A DNA stretch of 17,391 nucleotides from CBCPNA01 sp965120415 (GCA_965120415.1 CBCPNA010000067.1:1-17391); one strand, 5' to 3'; positions 8,030 to 16,593 are shown, counted from the stretch's first letter. The notes: generated from the sequence alone by a model not told the origin. Program-made: numbers and translations.

Positions 8030-9046
8030 ATGCAACAGTCCGAGCATGATACTTTTATTAATAATTGTAAAGGTATTTTGATACTATTAGTTGTTTTAGG
8101 TCATAGTTTAGAATTTTTAAGAGAAGATTTTTTTATTTCAAAATATATATACATGTTTATATATTCTTTTCATATGCCTGTATTTATTTTTATATCTGGC
8201 TATTTATCAAAAAATATAGATAAAGTAAGAGATGAAGCAGTCAAAAATTTTTTCGTACCGTATTTATTTTTTAATTTAATTTGGATTATTTTAAAACTTA
8301 TTGGCTTTATTTTTTTTAGAGAAAATTTTGTAGAAAATACAGACTATTACTACTTTTCTTTATTAACCCCAGGCTGGGCTTTATGGTATATTTTGGCTTT
8401 GTTTTTTTGGAAGATGTTTTTAAAAGATTTATTGAAAATAAAGAATATTGTTTCAATCAGCCTACTTTTCGGAGTTTTTTCTGGCTTTTTTAAAGAATTT
8501 AACACTTTTGTATCTTTATCAAGAATTGTTTCTTTTACTCCATTTTTTTTGGCTGGATATTTTTCAAAAAAAGAGCTTCTAGACGCTTTTAGGAAAAAAA
8601 GCAAACTACTTTCTATAGTTATTATTATTTTAACTATTGTATGCAATTATTTATTAATTAAAATAAATATGCCTACAGAATTTTTTTGGATGGACAAGCC
8701 TTTTTACTCATTTGGAATTAGTAACCTTTTTGGCGTATTTTTAAAAACGGTTATTTATATTTTAGGCTTTTTATTTATTTTTGTATTTTGCAATTTAGTT
8801 ACTGTTAAAGAAAATATTTTTACAAAATTCGGTAAAAACACCTTTAGCATATATCTTTTGCATACTTTTTTATTAGGTATATGTATAGGTATTTCTTATT
8901 TTATAAATAACGATGTTTTAAAGCTTATTTTTTTCATTATTGTATCTATTTTTATAACATATATTTTAGGAAAAGAAAGATTAAATACAGGCTTAAAAAA
9001 TTTTTTAGCACGAATAAATAGTGAAATTTTTAAAGATAACTCTTAA
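8030..9046 (+). CDS. Integral membrane acyltransferase (acyltransferase-3 family)
   Basis: This 338-residue protein has about ten hydrophobic segments and the N-terminal acyltransferase-3 signature NNCKGILILLVVLGHS with the conserved GH (His25), followed by FHMPVFIFISGYL. RIVSFTPFFLAGYFSKK near 170 resembles the fucose-4-O-acetylase-like branch of the family. Such proteins move acetyl or other acyl groups across the membrane onto sugars of cell-surface polymers; the substrate here is unknown. AGGAGG (8017-8022) overlaps the stop of rarA, and the ATG follows after seven bases, so it is the last gene of the SpoIID-like/queA/rarA operon. A strong terminator overlaps its stop codon. A cell-envelope role fits the first gene of the operon but is inferred. 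Confidence 0.85.
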   Translation: MQQSEHDTFINNCKGILILLVVLGHSLEFLREDFFISKYIYMFIYSFHMPVFIFISGYLSKNIDKVRDEAVKNFFVPYLFFNLIWIILKLIGFIFFRENFVENTDYYYFSLLTPGWALWYILALFFWKMFLKDLLKIKNIVSISLLFGVFSGFFKEFNTFVSLSRIVSFTPFFLAGYFSKKELLDAFRKKSKLLSIVIIILTIVCNYLLIKINMPTEFFWMDKPFYSFGISNLFGVFLKTVIYILGFLFIFVFCNLVTVKENIFTKFGKNTFSIYLLHTFLLGICIGISYFINNDVLKLIFFIIVSIFITYILGKERLNTGLKNFLARINSEIFKDNS

Positions 9047-9064
9047 TAAAGGTTATCTTTTTTT
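9032..9064 (+). terminator. Rho-independent terminator closing the operon
   Basis: AAAGATAAC (9032-9040) pairs perfectly with GTTATCTTT (9052-9060), with an 11-base loop that contains the acyltransferase stop codon, followed by further T's to 9064. It separates the four-gene operon from the two small genes downstream. Confidence 0.88.
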
Positions 9065-9128
9065 ATTTGTTGTTATATTTTTTAATTTATCAAATATATT
9101 TTTAATAAATATGTTAGGAGGATATCTT

Positions 9129-9599
9129 ATGGATAATCAATTGCTACCTAATTTAGATAATTTAAATAATCTAAATAAATTAGATAAAGATACTATCGAT
9201 TTAGAAAATTTTTTAAACTTGGCTAAATACATAAAAAATTTAAACAGACCAGCAAATGAAGAAAAAGATACTGCTTTAAAAGAAAGTCATTTTACTGCCT
9301 TTTCAAATAACAATATAAATAAAATAAAATCTATCATACCCTTTTTAGATTTAAAATATAGAGAAAATTTAAATTCTTTTATTAATATTATTTTATTTAA
9401 CGATATTTGGGCAGAATATAATACATTAAAAAAAGAAAATATAGAAAAAACAGAATTAAAAAAACAAGCTATATCAGCTATAAAGCAACATATGCAAAAT
9501 AATACCCATCTTATGGATTTAATAATCAAACTTTTAGAAATAAATGAAATAAAAAATAAAATTAATTTAAAAGGAGTTAATAATTTTGATAGATTTTGA
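9129..9599 (+). CDS. Small Asn/Leu-rich hypothetical protein
   Basis: The start is the ATG at 9129, with AGGAGG eight bases upstream (9117-9122 region); the longer frame to 9021 overlaps the terminator and has no ribosome binding site. The product is 156 residues, soluble and without a signal peptide. The first 40 residues are dominated by Asn, Leu and Asp (LPNLDNLNNLNKLDK). The rest is predicted to be helical, with an IKSIIPFLDLKYRENLNSF segment around 74-92 and Lys/Glu-rich amphipathic stretches. I do not recognise the family. It follows a terminator, so it needs its own promoter; a weak TTGTTA (9070-9075) with AATATA (9093-9098) is the best match I see. Its 3' end overlaps the next gene by 14 bases, so the two are probably co-expressed and may act together. 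Confidence 0.75.
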   Translation: MDNQLLPNLDNLNNLNKLDKDTIDLENFLNLAKYIKNLNRPANEEKDTALKESHFTAFSNNNINKIKSIIPFLDLKYRENLNSFINIILFNDIWAEYNTLKKENIEKTELKKQAISAIKQHMQNNTHLMDLIIKLLEINEIKNKINLKGVNNFDRF

Positions 9600-9858
9600 T
9601 AATTTATTTAAGCAAAACGCTTTTGATTGTATAGAAAAGGAAAAATTAGAGCTTTTTAAACAATTTGCCCAAAACATAAAAGGCAAAAATTTAGAAGAAA
9701 TATTTTTTGATATAGTAACTTTTTTTAATTCTATCCCAAAAGATAAAAGCCTTACACAAGCAGAAAGAGAAGCTATTATAAAAGCTGTTATACAAGAAAT
9801 ACCTGAACATGAACAAAAAAAATTTGCTAATATTTTAAATATAATAAAAAACTTTTAG
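9586..9858 (+). CDS. Small hypothetical protein with TTG start
   Basis: This 90-residue product starts at TTG 9586, supported by AAGGAG (9571-9576) nine bases upstream; no ATG in this frame lies nearby. It is predicted to be all-helical and charged, without membrane segments. The C-terminal part (SLTQAEREAIIKAVIQEIP … EQKKFANILNII) looks like two paired amphipathic helices. I cannot assign a family or function. It overlaps the previous gene by 14 bases, which suggests translational coupling, and its stop codon forms part of the terminator hairpin shared with yunB. It could be an adaptor or partner of the 156-residue protein; that is inference. Confidence 0.7.
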   Translation: MIDFDNLFKQNAFDCIEKEKLELFKQFAQNIKGKNLEEIFFDIVTFFNSIPKDKSLTQAEREAIIKAVIQEIPEHEQKKFANILNIIKNF

Positions 9859-9877
9859 CCCCCTTAGGGGCTATTTT
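9856..9877. terminator. Bidirectional terminator between convergent genes
   Basis: TAGCCCC (9856-9862) pairs with GGGGCTA (9867-9873) around a CTTA loop. It is followed by TTTT on the plus strand and by AAAAGTTTTTT on the minus strand. The stem begins at the stop codon of the 90-residue gene and lies two bases beyond the stop of yunB. Confidence 0.8.
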
Positions 9878-10505
9878 AATTGCTATAATTAAAATATGTA
9901 TTAGGTACATCGCCTTTAAACACTGTATTTATAATCATAAGCTTTCTTGTAACCTCTATATCTTTTTTATACATAGGGTTAACTATAGCTACTTTTATTA
10001 CTGCATTAATATATATTTGAAAATTTATTTGATTTATACCGACAGATTTAAAAGAAGTTTCATAATCTATAGTATTTTCTCCAGAATATAAAATGTTTAG
10101 CTTTATTTTTGGGGGTATATTTGAAAGTGCATTAAAGCCAAAAATCATACCCAAAGGTAGCTCTATTTGCATTATGCTATCCTTTTTTAATAATTCAGAT
10201 AAATTATTAGATATATTTAAGCAAAAATTATTTATAGCAAGAGTATTTACATCTATATAATTTATATCATCTCCATCAAAAGATTTATTAAAAAAATCAC
10301 TAGAAGAAATTTGCATTTCTTCTATCGTTTCAGAAATACTTTCATTTAGCTTTTCATTAACTAAATTAACAACATATTTTTCTCCTATAGAAATAATCGC
10401 TGGTACAATATGCTTTTCAAATAAATATATAAAAATAATAAATACTGCTATAAATAAAATTATAAAAAAATAAAGTTTAGATTTTTTACTTTTTCTTATT
10501 TTCAT
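9876..10505 (-). CDS. yunB: Sporulation protein YunB
   Basis: I choose the ATG at 10505 (209 residues); a TTG one codon earlier is possible. AAAGGAG upstream at about 10515-10521 serves either. After a basic N-terminus (KIRKSKKSK) there is one membrane segment at 10-29, then an extracytoplasmic domain. The C-terminal half carries the YunB pattern: ELPLGMIFGF, PPKIKLNILYSG, SVGINQINFQIYINAVIKVAIV, and VFKGDVPNTYF near the end. YunB is a sporulation protein of unknown biochemistry, controlled by sigma-E in Bacillus subtilis. It is transcribed alone, convergent with the small-gene cassette and divergent from the penicillin-binding protein gene. I do not see a convincing sigma-E promoter in the AT-rich upstream DNA. 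Confidence 0.82.
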   Translation of the reverse strand: MKIRKSKKSKLYFFIILFIAVFIIFIYLFEKHIVPAIISIGEKYVVNLVNEKLNESISETIEEMQISSSDFFNKSFDGDDINYIDVNTLAINNFCLNISNNLSELLKKDSIMQIELPLGMIFGFNALSNIPPKIKLNILYSGENTIDYETSFKSVGINQINFQIYINAVIKVAIVNPMYKKDIEVTRKLMIINTVFKGDVPNTYFNYSN

Positions 10506-10587
10506 CAAACTACACTCCTTTAAAATTTATCGTTTTATTAAATTTTTATTAAAATTTTTATTTTCTCTTTATTAATTTATTTTATTT

Positions 10588-10596
10588 TGGTATAAT
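10588..10596 (+). promoter_or_regulatory. Extended -10 promoter of the class A PBP gene
   Basis: TGGTATAAT (10588-10596) is a perfect extended -10 element, 26 bases before the ATG at 10622 and just before the GGGAG ribosome binding site at 10609-10613. The -35 position holds only TTTATT (10568-10573), consistent with an extended -10 promoter. Confidence 0.6.
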
Positions 10597-10621
10597 GTAT
10601 GTTTGAAAGGGAGTTGATTTA

Positions 10622-13363
10622 ATGAGTAAATACTCTAATAAAAAATCAAATCGTAATAAAAAAAGTAGAAAAGCAATTAAAAGAACTTTTTTAAGTATAT
10701 TAGTTATTTTTATAGTCATATTTTCTGTAGCTGTTGGAATTGGGCTTGGGGTAATAGCAAAAATAATTAAAAATGCCCCAGACCTTGAGATGCTTTCTAT
10801 CGAACCTACAGAATATACTACTATTTTTAAAGATATGAACGGAGTAGAAGTTGAAAGATATCATGGTGATGAAAATAGAGAATATGTGCAATTAAGCGAG
10901 ATACCAGAATATTTCCAAAATGCTATTATAGCTGTAGAAGATGAACGCTTTTATAAACATTGCGGTATAGATTTTAGAGGTATTCTAAGAGCCGCTTTTA
11001 CAACTATAAAAAATAAAATAACAGGACAAAGTGGTATAGAAGGTGCTAGCACATTAACCCAACAATTAATCAAAAATAATGTTACAAAAGTTACAAGAAA
11101 TACATTAGAAACAAAAATACAAGAACAATATTTAGCTGTAAAATATGAAAGTTATCTAAAAGAGCAATTAGGCTCTAAAGAAGCTGCTAAAAAATACATA
11201 TTAGAAGTATATTTAAACACAGTTACTTTTGGACATGGCTACAACGGGGTACAAGCAGCAGCTCTTGGCTATTTTAATAAAAATGCTAGCGAGCTTACTT
11301 TAGCAGAAAGCGCCGCTATAGCCGCTATAACAAACAACCCTTCTTTATATTCCCCTCGTACTAACCCAGAAGGTAATAGAAATAGGCAAATAAAAATATT
11401 AAATAAAATGCTGGAACAAAAAATGATAACACAAGAAGAATATGATGAAGCTATAGCAGAAGATGTATATTCCAAAATATCTCAGACTTCTTCTAACCAA
11501 AAAGTGGTAGAAGGAAATGTTATACATTCATATTTTGCTGATAGTGCTTTTGAACAAATATCTCAAGATTTGCAAGATAAATACAAAATAAGCGCCCAAC
11601 AAGCAAACAATCTATTATATCGTGGCGGGCTAGAGGTTAACCTAACCCTTGATTCTAACGCTCAAGCAATTGTAGATGAAGCTTTTGCAAATGAAGACCT
11701 TTTCCCTGATGTTACATATGCTATTGATGTTACATACAATGTTTCTATAATAAATAACGATACTTCAGCTCAAGAACATTTTGAATATACTCAATTTGTT
11801 AAAACAAAAGAAGAAGGAGAAGAATTTATAGCAAATAAAAGAGCAGAAATAGAAGAGAGCCTTGCCTCTAATGAAAGTATATTAGCTGAAAGCAGCACCT
11901 TTTCTATACAACCACAGGCCTCTATGATTATTATAGATTACGAAAACGGATATGTCCGTGCCATCGCTGGCTCTAGGGATGAAAAGGTTGTTAACAGAGG
12001 CTTTAACCGGGCTACAGATGCCGTAAGGCAACCAGGCTCTGTATTTAAAGTTTTGGCTGCTTTTGCTCCCGGTATAGATACTGGGGTATTAACCCCAGCT
12101 ACAGTAATAGACGATGTACCTTTCGAAAAGGCAGATTATGCCCCTAGCAACTGGTATTCGGGCTATAGAGGGTTATCGACTGTTAGAGATGGTATTAAAA
12201 ATTCTATGAATATAGTTGCTGTAAAAGCTATGGATATGACTGGAGTACAAACTGCTTACCAATATTTGTTAAATTTTGGTTTTACCACTCTAGAAGATGA
12301 TGCCCATCTTGCTACAGCGCTCGGAGGTATTACAAACGGTGTTACGCTATTAGAGGTAACAGCAGCATATGGCGCTATAGCAAATGAAGGTAAATATATA
12401 GAGCCAAAATTTTATACAACCGTTTTAGATCATTCAGGCAATGTTTTATTAGATGCTACAGAAGACCGTGAAGAAGTACAAGTCCTTAAAGAAAGTACAG
12501 CCTTTTTATTAACAGATATGATGAAAGATGTTATAACATCTGGTACAGGTACACGTGCCCAGTTTAAAACTATTAATATGCCTGTTGCCGGCAAAACTGG
12601 TACTTCTCAAGATTCAAAAGATTTAACATTTATTGGATATACCCCTTATTATGTCGCTGGTATATGGACTGGATACGATAGATACGATTCTCTTGTGCCT
12701 AGCATGAGTGGTATTTTAAGCTCTGAATCTTATCATGTAGAAATATGGCGGCAAGTAATGGAAGCATTGCATCAAGATTTAGAAGTAGTAGATTTTAACA
12801 AGCCTTCGGATATTGTACAAATGACTGTATGCAAAGATTCTGGACTTTTGCCAACAGAATTATGCTATCTTGACCCAAGGGGCGATAGAACATATACAGA
12901 ATATTTTGCAAAAGATAATGTCCCCACAGAAGAATGTGATGTACATGCCTCTGTTAAAATATGTACAGATAGTGGTAAAATAGCAACCGACAATTGCCCA
13001 GAAGATTCTGTCGTAACAAAAGTTGGTATAGTACGGCCTATACCTTATACCGGTACTGAAGTAATAGACGACGCTATATATGAAATAAATACATCCGGTG
13101 AAACTTGCGACATACACTCTTCTTCTGATTATATCTATATAGAAACAACAGAAATAACGACAGAAGAACAAACAGTTACTACAACAGTCCGTAATAAATT
13201 TGATGGTCCAAATTTTGATGGCCCAAACTTTGATGACCCAGATTTTAATTCCACCACTACCACTACTTTACCAGATTTATTCGGCAAGCCTATTGATGAT
13301 GACGACGATGAAGATGATATTGTGGCAGAAAATACAATTAAAAATGAGCTTATTTTATATTAA
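10622..13363 (+). CDS. Class A penicillin-binding protein (PBP1A type)
   Basis: This 913-residue bifunctional peptidoglycan synthase has a basic cytoplasmic tail, one membrane anchor at about 23-48, a GT51 glycosyltransferase domain (AVEDERFYKH with catalytic Glu106, GASTLTQQLIKN, ILEVYLNTVTFGHGYNGVQAAALGYF), and a transpeptidase domain. The penicillin-binding motifs are intact: SVFK with Ser473 and Lys476, SMN at 528-530, and KTGTS starting at Lys658. Two Cys-containing segments follow (MTVCKDSGLLPTELC and VKICTDSGKIATDNC) and resemble each other, a common feature of Firmicute PBP1 tails. The far C-terminus is low complexity: a Thr-rich stretch, three FDGPN-type repeats at 860-874, and an Asp/Glu cluster. 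The enzyme polymerises lipid II and cross-links stem peptides at the outer membrane face. It is monocistronic with its own promoter. Confidence 0.95.
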   Translation: MSKYSNKKSNRNKKSRKAIKRTFLSILVIFIVIFSVAVGIGLGVIAKIIKNAPDLEMLSIEPTEYTTIFKDMNGVEVERYHGDENREYVQLSEIPEYFQNAIIAVEDERFYKHCGIDFRGILRAAFTTIKNKITGQSGIEGASTLTQQLIKNNVTKVTRNTLETKIQEQYLAVKYESYLKEQLGSKEAAKKYILEVYLNTVTFGHGYNGVQAAALGYFNKNASELTLAESAAIAAITNNPSLYSPRTNPEGNRNRQIKILNKMLEQKMITQEEYDEAIAEDVYSKISQTSSNQKVVEGNVIHSYFADSAFEQISQDLQDKYKISAQQANNLLYRGGLEVNLTLDSNAQAIVDEAFANEDLFPDVTYAIDVTYNVSIINNDTSAQEHFEYTQFVKTKEEGEEFIANKRAEIEESLASNESILAESSTFSIQPQASMIIIDYENGYVRAIAGSRDEKVVNRGFNRATDAVRQPGSVFKVLAAFAPGIDTGVLTPATVIDDVPFEKADYAPSNWYSGYRGLSTVRDGIKNSMNIVAVKAMDMTGVQTAYQYLLNFGFTTLEDDAHLATALGGITNGVTLLEVTAAYGAIANEGKYIEPKFYTTVLDHSGNVLLDATEDREEVQVLKESTAFLLTDMMKDVITSGTGTRAQFKTINMPVAGKTGTSQDSKDLTFIGYTPYYVAGIWTGYDRYDSLVPSMSGILSSESYHVEIWRQVMEALHQDLEVVDFNKPSDIVQMTVCKDSGLLPTELCYLDPRGDRTYTEYFAKDNVPTEECDVHASVKICTDSGKIATDNCPEDSVVTKVGIVRPIPYTGTEVIDDAIYEINTSGETCDIHSSSDYIYIETTEITTEEQTVTTTVRNKFDGPNFDGPNFDDPDFNSTTTTTLPDLFGKPIDDDDDEDDIVAENTIKNELILY
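13199..13243 (+). repeat. Three 15-bp tandem repeats in the PBP tail
   Basis: Units at 13199-13213, 13214-13228 and 13229-13243 encode FDGPN, FDGPN and FDDPD. They lie in the low-complexity extracellular C-terminus of the penicillin-binding protein, just before a Thr run and an acidic cluster, and could vary in number between strains without changing the frame. Confidence 0.85.
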
Positions 13364-13486
13364 ATAGCTCCTTGATTTAATCTTATACAAAACTAAAACT
13401 TTTACTTTATTATAATAAATATGATATATTAATTATAAAATATAAAATCAAAAAACCTCTCAATTATAAAGATTATTTAGCCAAAA

Positions 13487-13528
13487 AGTCCACTTTTTGA
13501 TTTATTTCAAGAAGTGGACTAAATTTTT
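13487..13528. terminator. Long-stem hairpin, probable bidirectional terminator
   Basis: AGTCCACTTTTTGA (13487-13500) pairs with TCAAGAAGTGGACT (13507-13520) as a 14-bp stem with one G-U pair and a six-base loop. AAATTTTT follows on the plus strand; on the minus strand the stem is followed by five U's. It is 124 bases after the PBP stop. The AAAGTCCAC arm also occurs in the terminator at 1501. Confidence 0.65.
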
Positions 13529-13670
13529 ATAAAAATCATTTGAAAATTCTTTTCTTTTTTGTTATTATTTTGTTGTTAATTAATTATAGCTTATAATATT
13601 TTATAATACTACTTTTAAAAAGGTATTAATAATTAAATATTATTTTATTTTATTTTTTTAATCAAAATAC

Positions 13671-13700
13671 TTGCAATTTTAATATATAAAATGTTAAAAT
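13671..13700 (+). promoter_or_regulatory. Promoter of purA-rlmD
   Basis: TTGCAA (13671-13676) and TAAAAT (13695-13700) are separated by 18 bp, with a TG two bases before the -10 (TGTTAAAAT). It lies 64 bases before the purA ATG, which has AAGGAGG just upstream. Confidence 0.5.
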
Positions 13701-13763
13701 CTTTTTATAAATATATTAGTGAAATTAACTATCTAAATACATATCTATTAAGGAGGATAAAAT

Positions 13764-15035
13764 ATGATAAAGGCAATAGTTGGGGCTAACTGGGGCGATG
13801 AAGGGAAAGGCAAAATAACAGACTATTTTGCAAAAAATTGTGATATAGTTGTGCGTTTTCAGGGTGGTAGCAACGCTGGGCATACTATAATTAATGAATA
13901 TGGCAAATTTGCACTCCACCAGCTCCCTTCTGGTATTTTTAACCCTAATACTACAAATATAATAGCTAATGGGGTAGCTCTTAATATAGAATATTTGATA
14001 AAAGAAATACAATCTATTAAAGAAAAAAATATAAATTTTAATCTTTTAATATCTAATAAAGCTCAAGTTTTGCTCCCTCATCATATTTTGCTTGATATCT
14101 ATGAAGAAGAAAGGCTAGGAGATAAAAAATTTGGCTCTACAAAAAGCGGTATTGCCCCCTTTTATGCCGACAAATTTTCAAAAGTTGGGCTACAATTATG
14201 GGAACTTTATGAAAAAGATAGGCTTAAAGATAGGCTTAAAAATATATATGAAAAAGTAAATATCCAGCTAAAATATTTATACAATAAACCAGAAATAGAT
14301 TACTTAAATGTATATGAAGATTTGATAAAATATTTTGAAATAATAAAAGAAAATATAACAGATACTTCTAAATATTTAAGAATTGCTATAAAAGAAAATA
14401 AAAACATACTTTTAGAAGGTCAACTAGGCGCTTTAAAAGATCCAGACCACGGTATTTATCCTTATGTTACAAGCTCTTCCACACTTGCAGGATATGCTGC
14501 TGTTGGCGCTGGTATACCAGCTAAAGAAATAAATAGCGTTTTGGCTATAACAAAAGCCTATTCTAGCGCTGTTGGAGAAGGCCCTTTTGTATCTGAAATG
14601 TTCGGTGAAGAGGCAGAAGAATTAAGGAAAAGAGGTGGAGATGCAGGAGAATACGGCGCAACAACCGGTAGGCCACGACGTGTTGGGCATTTTGATGCTG
14701 TCGCAACAAGATACGGTTGTATGATGCAAGGTGCTACAGAAGTTTGCCTTACATGCTTAGATGTTTTAAATTATTTAGAGACAATTAAAGTTTGCGTTGG
14801 ATATGAGCTAAACGGCAATATATATAAAGATTTTTTAACAACAGAAGAGCTTTATAAAGTAACCCCTGTCTATAAAGAGTTAAAAGGCTGGTATTGTGAT
14901 ATAAAAAATATTAATTCATTTGAAAATTTACCAAAAGAAGCTAAAGATTATGTAAATTTTTTAGAAGATGAGCTAAATTTAAAAATTTCTATAATTTCTA
15001 CTGGAGCTAAAAGAGAGGAAATATTATTTAGATAA
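13764..15035 (+). CDS. purA: Adenylosuccinate synthetase
   Basis: This 423-residue enzyme condenses IMP and aspartate using GTP, the first step from IMP to AMP. The N-terminal P-loop-like motif GANWGDEGKGKITD (7-20, Asp12) and VRFQGGSNAGHTI (His40) carry the catalytic pair. Further signatures are ALHQLPSG, GQLGALKDPDHGIYPYVTSSS, AYSSAVGEGPFVSEM and the IMP/GTP-site TTGRPRRVGHFD. The length is normal and the start has an AAGGAGG site at 13751-13757. It is followed 12 bases later by the RlmD-type methyltransferase gene, probably on the same message. Confidence 0.96.
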   Translation: MIKAIVGANWGDEGKGKITDYFAKNCDIVVRFQGGSNAGHTIINEYGKFALHQLPSGIFNPNTTNIIANGVALNIEYLIKEIQSIKEKNINFNLLISNKAQVLLPHHILLDIYEEERLGDKKFGSTKSGIAPFYADKFSKVGLQLWELYEKDRLKDRLKNIYEKVNIQLKYLYNKPEIDYLNVYEDLIKYFEIIKENITDTSKYLRIAIKENKNILLEGQLGALKDPDHGIYPYVTSSSTLAGYAAVGAGIPAKEINSVLAITKAYSSAVGEGPFVSEMFGEEAEELRKRGGDAGEYGATTGRPRRVGHFDAVATRYGCMMQGATEVCLTCLDVLNYLETIKVCVGYELNGNIYKDFLTTEELYKVTPVYKELKGWYCDIKNINSFENLPKEAKDYVNFLEDELNLKISIISTGAKREEILFR

Positions 15036-15047
15036 TTAGAGGTTTTT

Positions 15048-16400
15048 ATGAAAAAAGTGTATTTAAATCAAGAAATAGAAATTACAGATTTTGTATTTCC
15101 TAATAAAGGGGTCGGTCGCTTTAATGGAGAAGAAGTTTTTATAAAAAACGCTATACCAAGACAAAAAGTTATTGTTGATATAAAAAAGAAAAAACAAAAA
15201 TTTGAAGGAAGACTAAAAAAAGTAATAAAAAAAGCTGATTATGAATTTGCCCCTTTATGCGATGTTTTTGAATATTGCGGCGGTTGCACCTTTCAAAATA
15301 TAGCTTATGAAAAAGAGCTAGAATTTAAGCAAAATAACGTATTAAACCTGCTAAAAGAAGCAAATATTAATAATTATAAATTTTTAGGCATAGAAAAAAG
15401 CCCCTTATTAGAACAATACAGAAATAAGATGGAATTTTCTTTTGGGGATGACGGCAAAATAGGTAGCCTTTCTCTTGGGCTTAAAAAAATAGGCAATTAT
15501 TATGAAGTTGTTAATACTAAAGATTGCAAAATTGTTTCTAAAGATATAAGGCTTATTTTGCAAGAAACATTAAATTATTTTAAAAATTTAAAAGAAACAT
15601 TTTATCATAGAATTAAAAAAACTGGCTCATTAAGACATTTGCTAATAAGGCAAACTAAATTTACAGATGAAATAATGGTTGCTTTAGTTACAACAAATAG
15701 CTTTAAAGCAAATCTTGATGAATTTGCTAATATTTTATTAAATTTGAATCTTGACGCTAAAATAGTAGGTATAATGCATATTGTAAACGATAGCGTTGCT
15801 GATATTATAAAAGCAGATAAGATGAATATAATATTTGGACGTGATTATTTTTATGAAAAGTTGCTTGGCTTAACTTTTAAAATTTCTCTTTTTTCATTTT
15901 TTCAAACTAACTCTACTGGAGCTGAAGTTTTATATAGTATTGTTAAAGAATTCGCTGGTAGTATCCAAAATAATATTATATTAGATTTATATTGTGGCAC
16001 TGGCACAATAGCTCAAATTTTATCACAAAATGCAAATAAAATTTACGGCATAGAAATTGTAGAAGAGGCAGTAGAAAAAGCAAAAGAAAATGCAAAAATA
16101 AATAATATAGATAATATAGAATTTATAGCTGGCGATGTTTATAAAGTTGTTAAAAATTTAGATTTAAAACCTGATTTGATAATTTTAGATCCTCCACGTG
16201 AAGGGGTTAGCGCTAAAGCTATACATAAAATAATAAGCTTTAATGCAAAAAAAATTATTTATATTAGCTGTAAAGCATCTTCTCTTGCAAAAGATTTAAA
16301 AATATTTATCAAAAATGGATATAAAATAGATAAAATAAAATTAGTCGATATGTTCCCAAGGACTTATCATGTTGAAACGGTAGTGCTGATGGTACGATAG
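15048..16400 (+). CDS. rlmD: 23S rRNA (uracil-C5)-methyltransferase, RlmD/RumA type
   Basis: This 450-residue SAM-dependent enzyme methylates C5 of a uridine in 23S rRNA. An N-terminal TRAM-like RNA-binding domain (about 3-58) precedes an iron-sulfur cluster motif C71-x5-C77-x2-C80 with a fourth cysteine at Cys160. The Rossmann domain shows ILDLYCGTGTIAQIL, then LDPPREG, and the nucleophile region YISCKASSLAKDL with Cys408. The C-terminal MFPRTYHVETVVLM is characteristic. GAGG precedes the ATG at 15048, 12 bases after purA. In Firmicutes a single enzyme of this type (RlmCD) may modify both U747 and U1939, so the exact target is uncertain. No clear terminator follows. Confidence 0.9.
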   Translation: MKKVYLNQEIEITDFVFPNKGVGRFNGEEVFIKNAIPRQKVIVDIKKKKQKFEGRLKKVIKKADYEFAPLCDVFEYCGGCTFQNIAYEKELEFKQNNVLNLLKEANINNYKFLGIEKSPLLEQYRNKMEFSFGDDGKIGSLSLGLKKIGNYYEVVNTKDCKIVSKDIRLILQETLNYFKNLKETFYHRIKKTGSLRHLLIRQTKFTDEIMVALVTTNSFKANLDEFANILLNLNLDAKIVGIMHIVNDSVADIIKADKMNIIFGRDYFYEKLLGLTFKISLFSFFQTNSTGAEVLYSIVKEFAGSIQNNIILDLYCGTGTIAQILSQNANKIYGIEIVEEAVEKAKENAKINNIDNIEFIAGDVYKVVKNLDLKPDLIILDPPREGVSAKAIHKIISFNAKKIIYISCKASSLAKDLKIFIKNGYKIDKIKLVDMFPRTYHVETVVLMVR

Positions 16401-16593
16401 TGGTTTGTATTTTTATGAAAGTATAATTGAATTTATAATTGATTTATATATTGTAATTTAAAGCAAAAGTCTTATTTTTTCCTATCGTTTTAATTAAATA
16501 GAAACTTTTATATGGTATTATTAATGATTATAATACATTTAAAATGTTTATTTTTGTATACAGAAATATAATTTTATACATAAGCTAAATTTA

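Larger units (their letters stand above)
13364..13763. other. Intergenic region with hairpin and purA promoter
   Basis: These 400 bases hold no supported gene. Contents from left to right are a weak GAGCT/AGCTC stem around the PBP stop codon, the strong hairpin at 13487-13520, then very AT-rich DNA with the purA promoter at 13671-13700. I looked for a purine riboswitch and do not see its conserved loop pattern. Confidence 0.6.

Noticed and set aside
9021..9128. N-terminal extension of the 156-residue protein
   Set aside because: It overlaps the acyltransferase stop and the terminator hairpin. AGGAGG directly before ATG 9129 marks the true start.
13346..13370. GAGCT…AGCTC hairpin around the PBP stop as a terminator
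   Set aside because: The stem is short, contains a bulge and lacks a following U tract; the hairpin at 13487 is a better candidate.
13364..13763. Purine riboswitch before purA
   Set aside because: No match to the conserved junction and loop sequences. The only strong fold is a plain hairpin without aptamer features.
1203..16507. Inverted 12-bp match AAGTTTCTATTT (1203-1214) / AAATAGAAACTT (16496-16507) as ends of an element
   Set aside because: Such short AT-rich matches are expected by chance at this base composition. There are no target duplications, and the interval is conserved chromosome.
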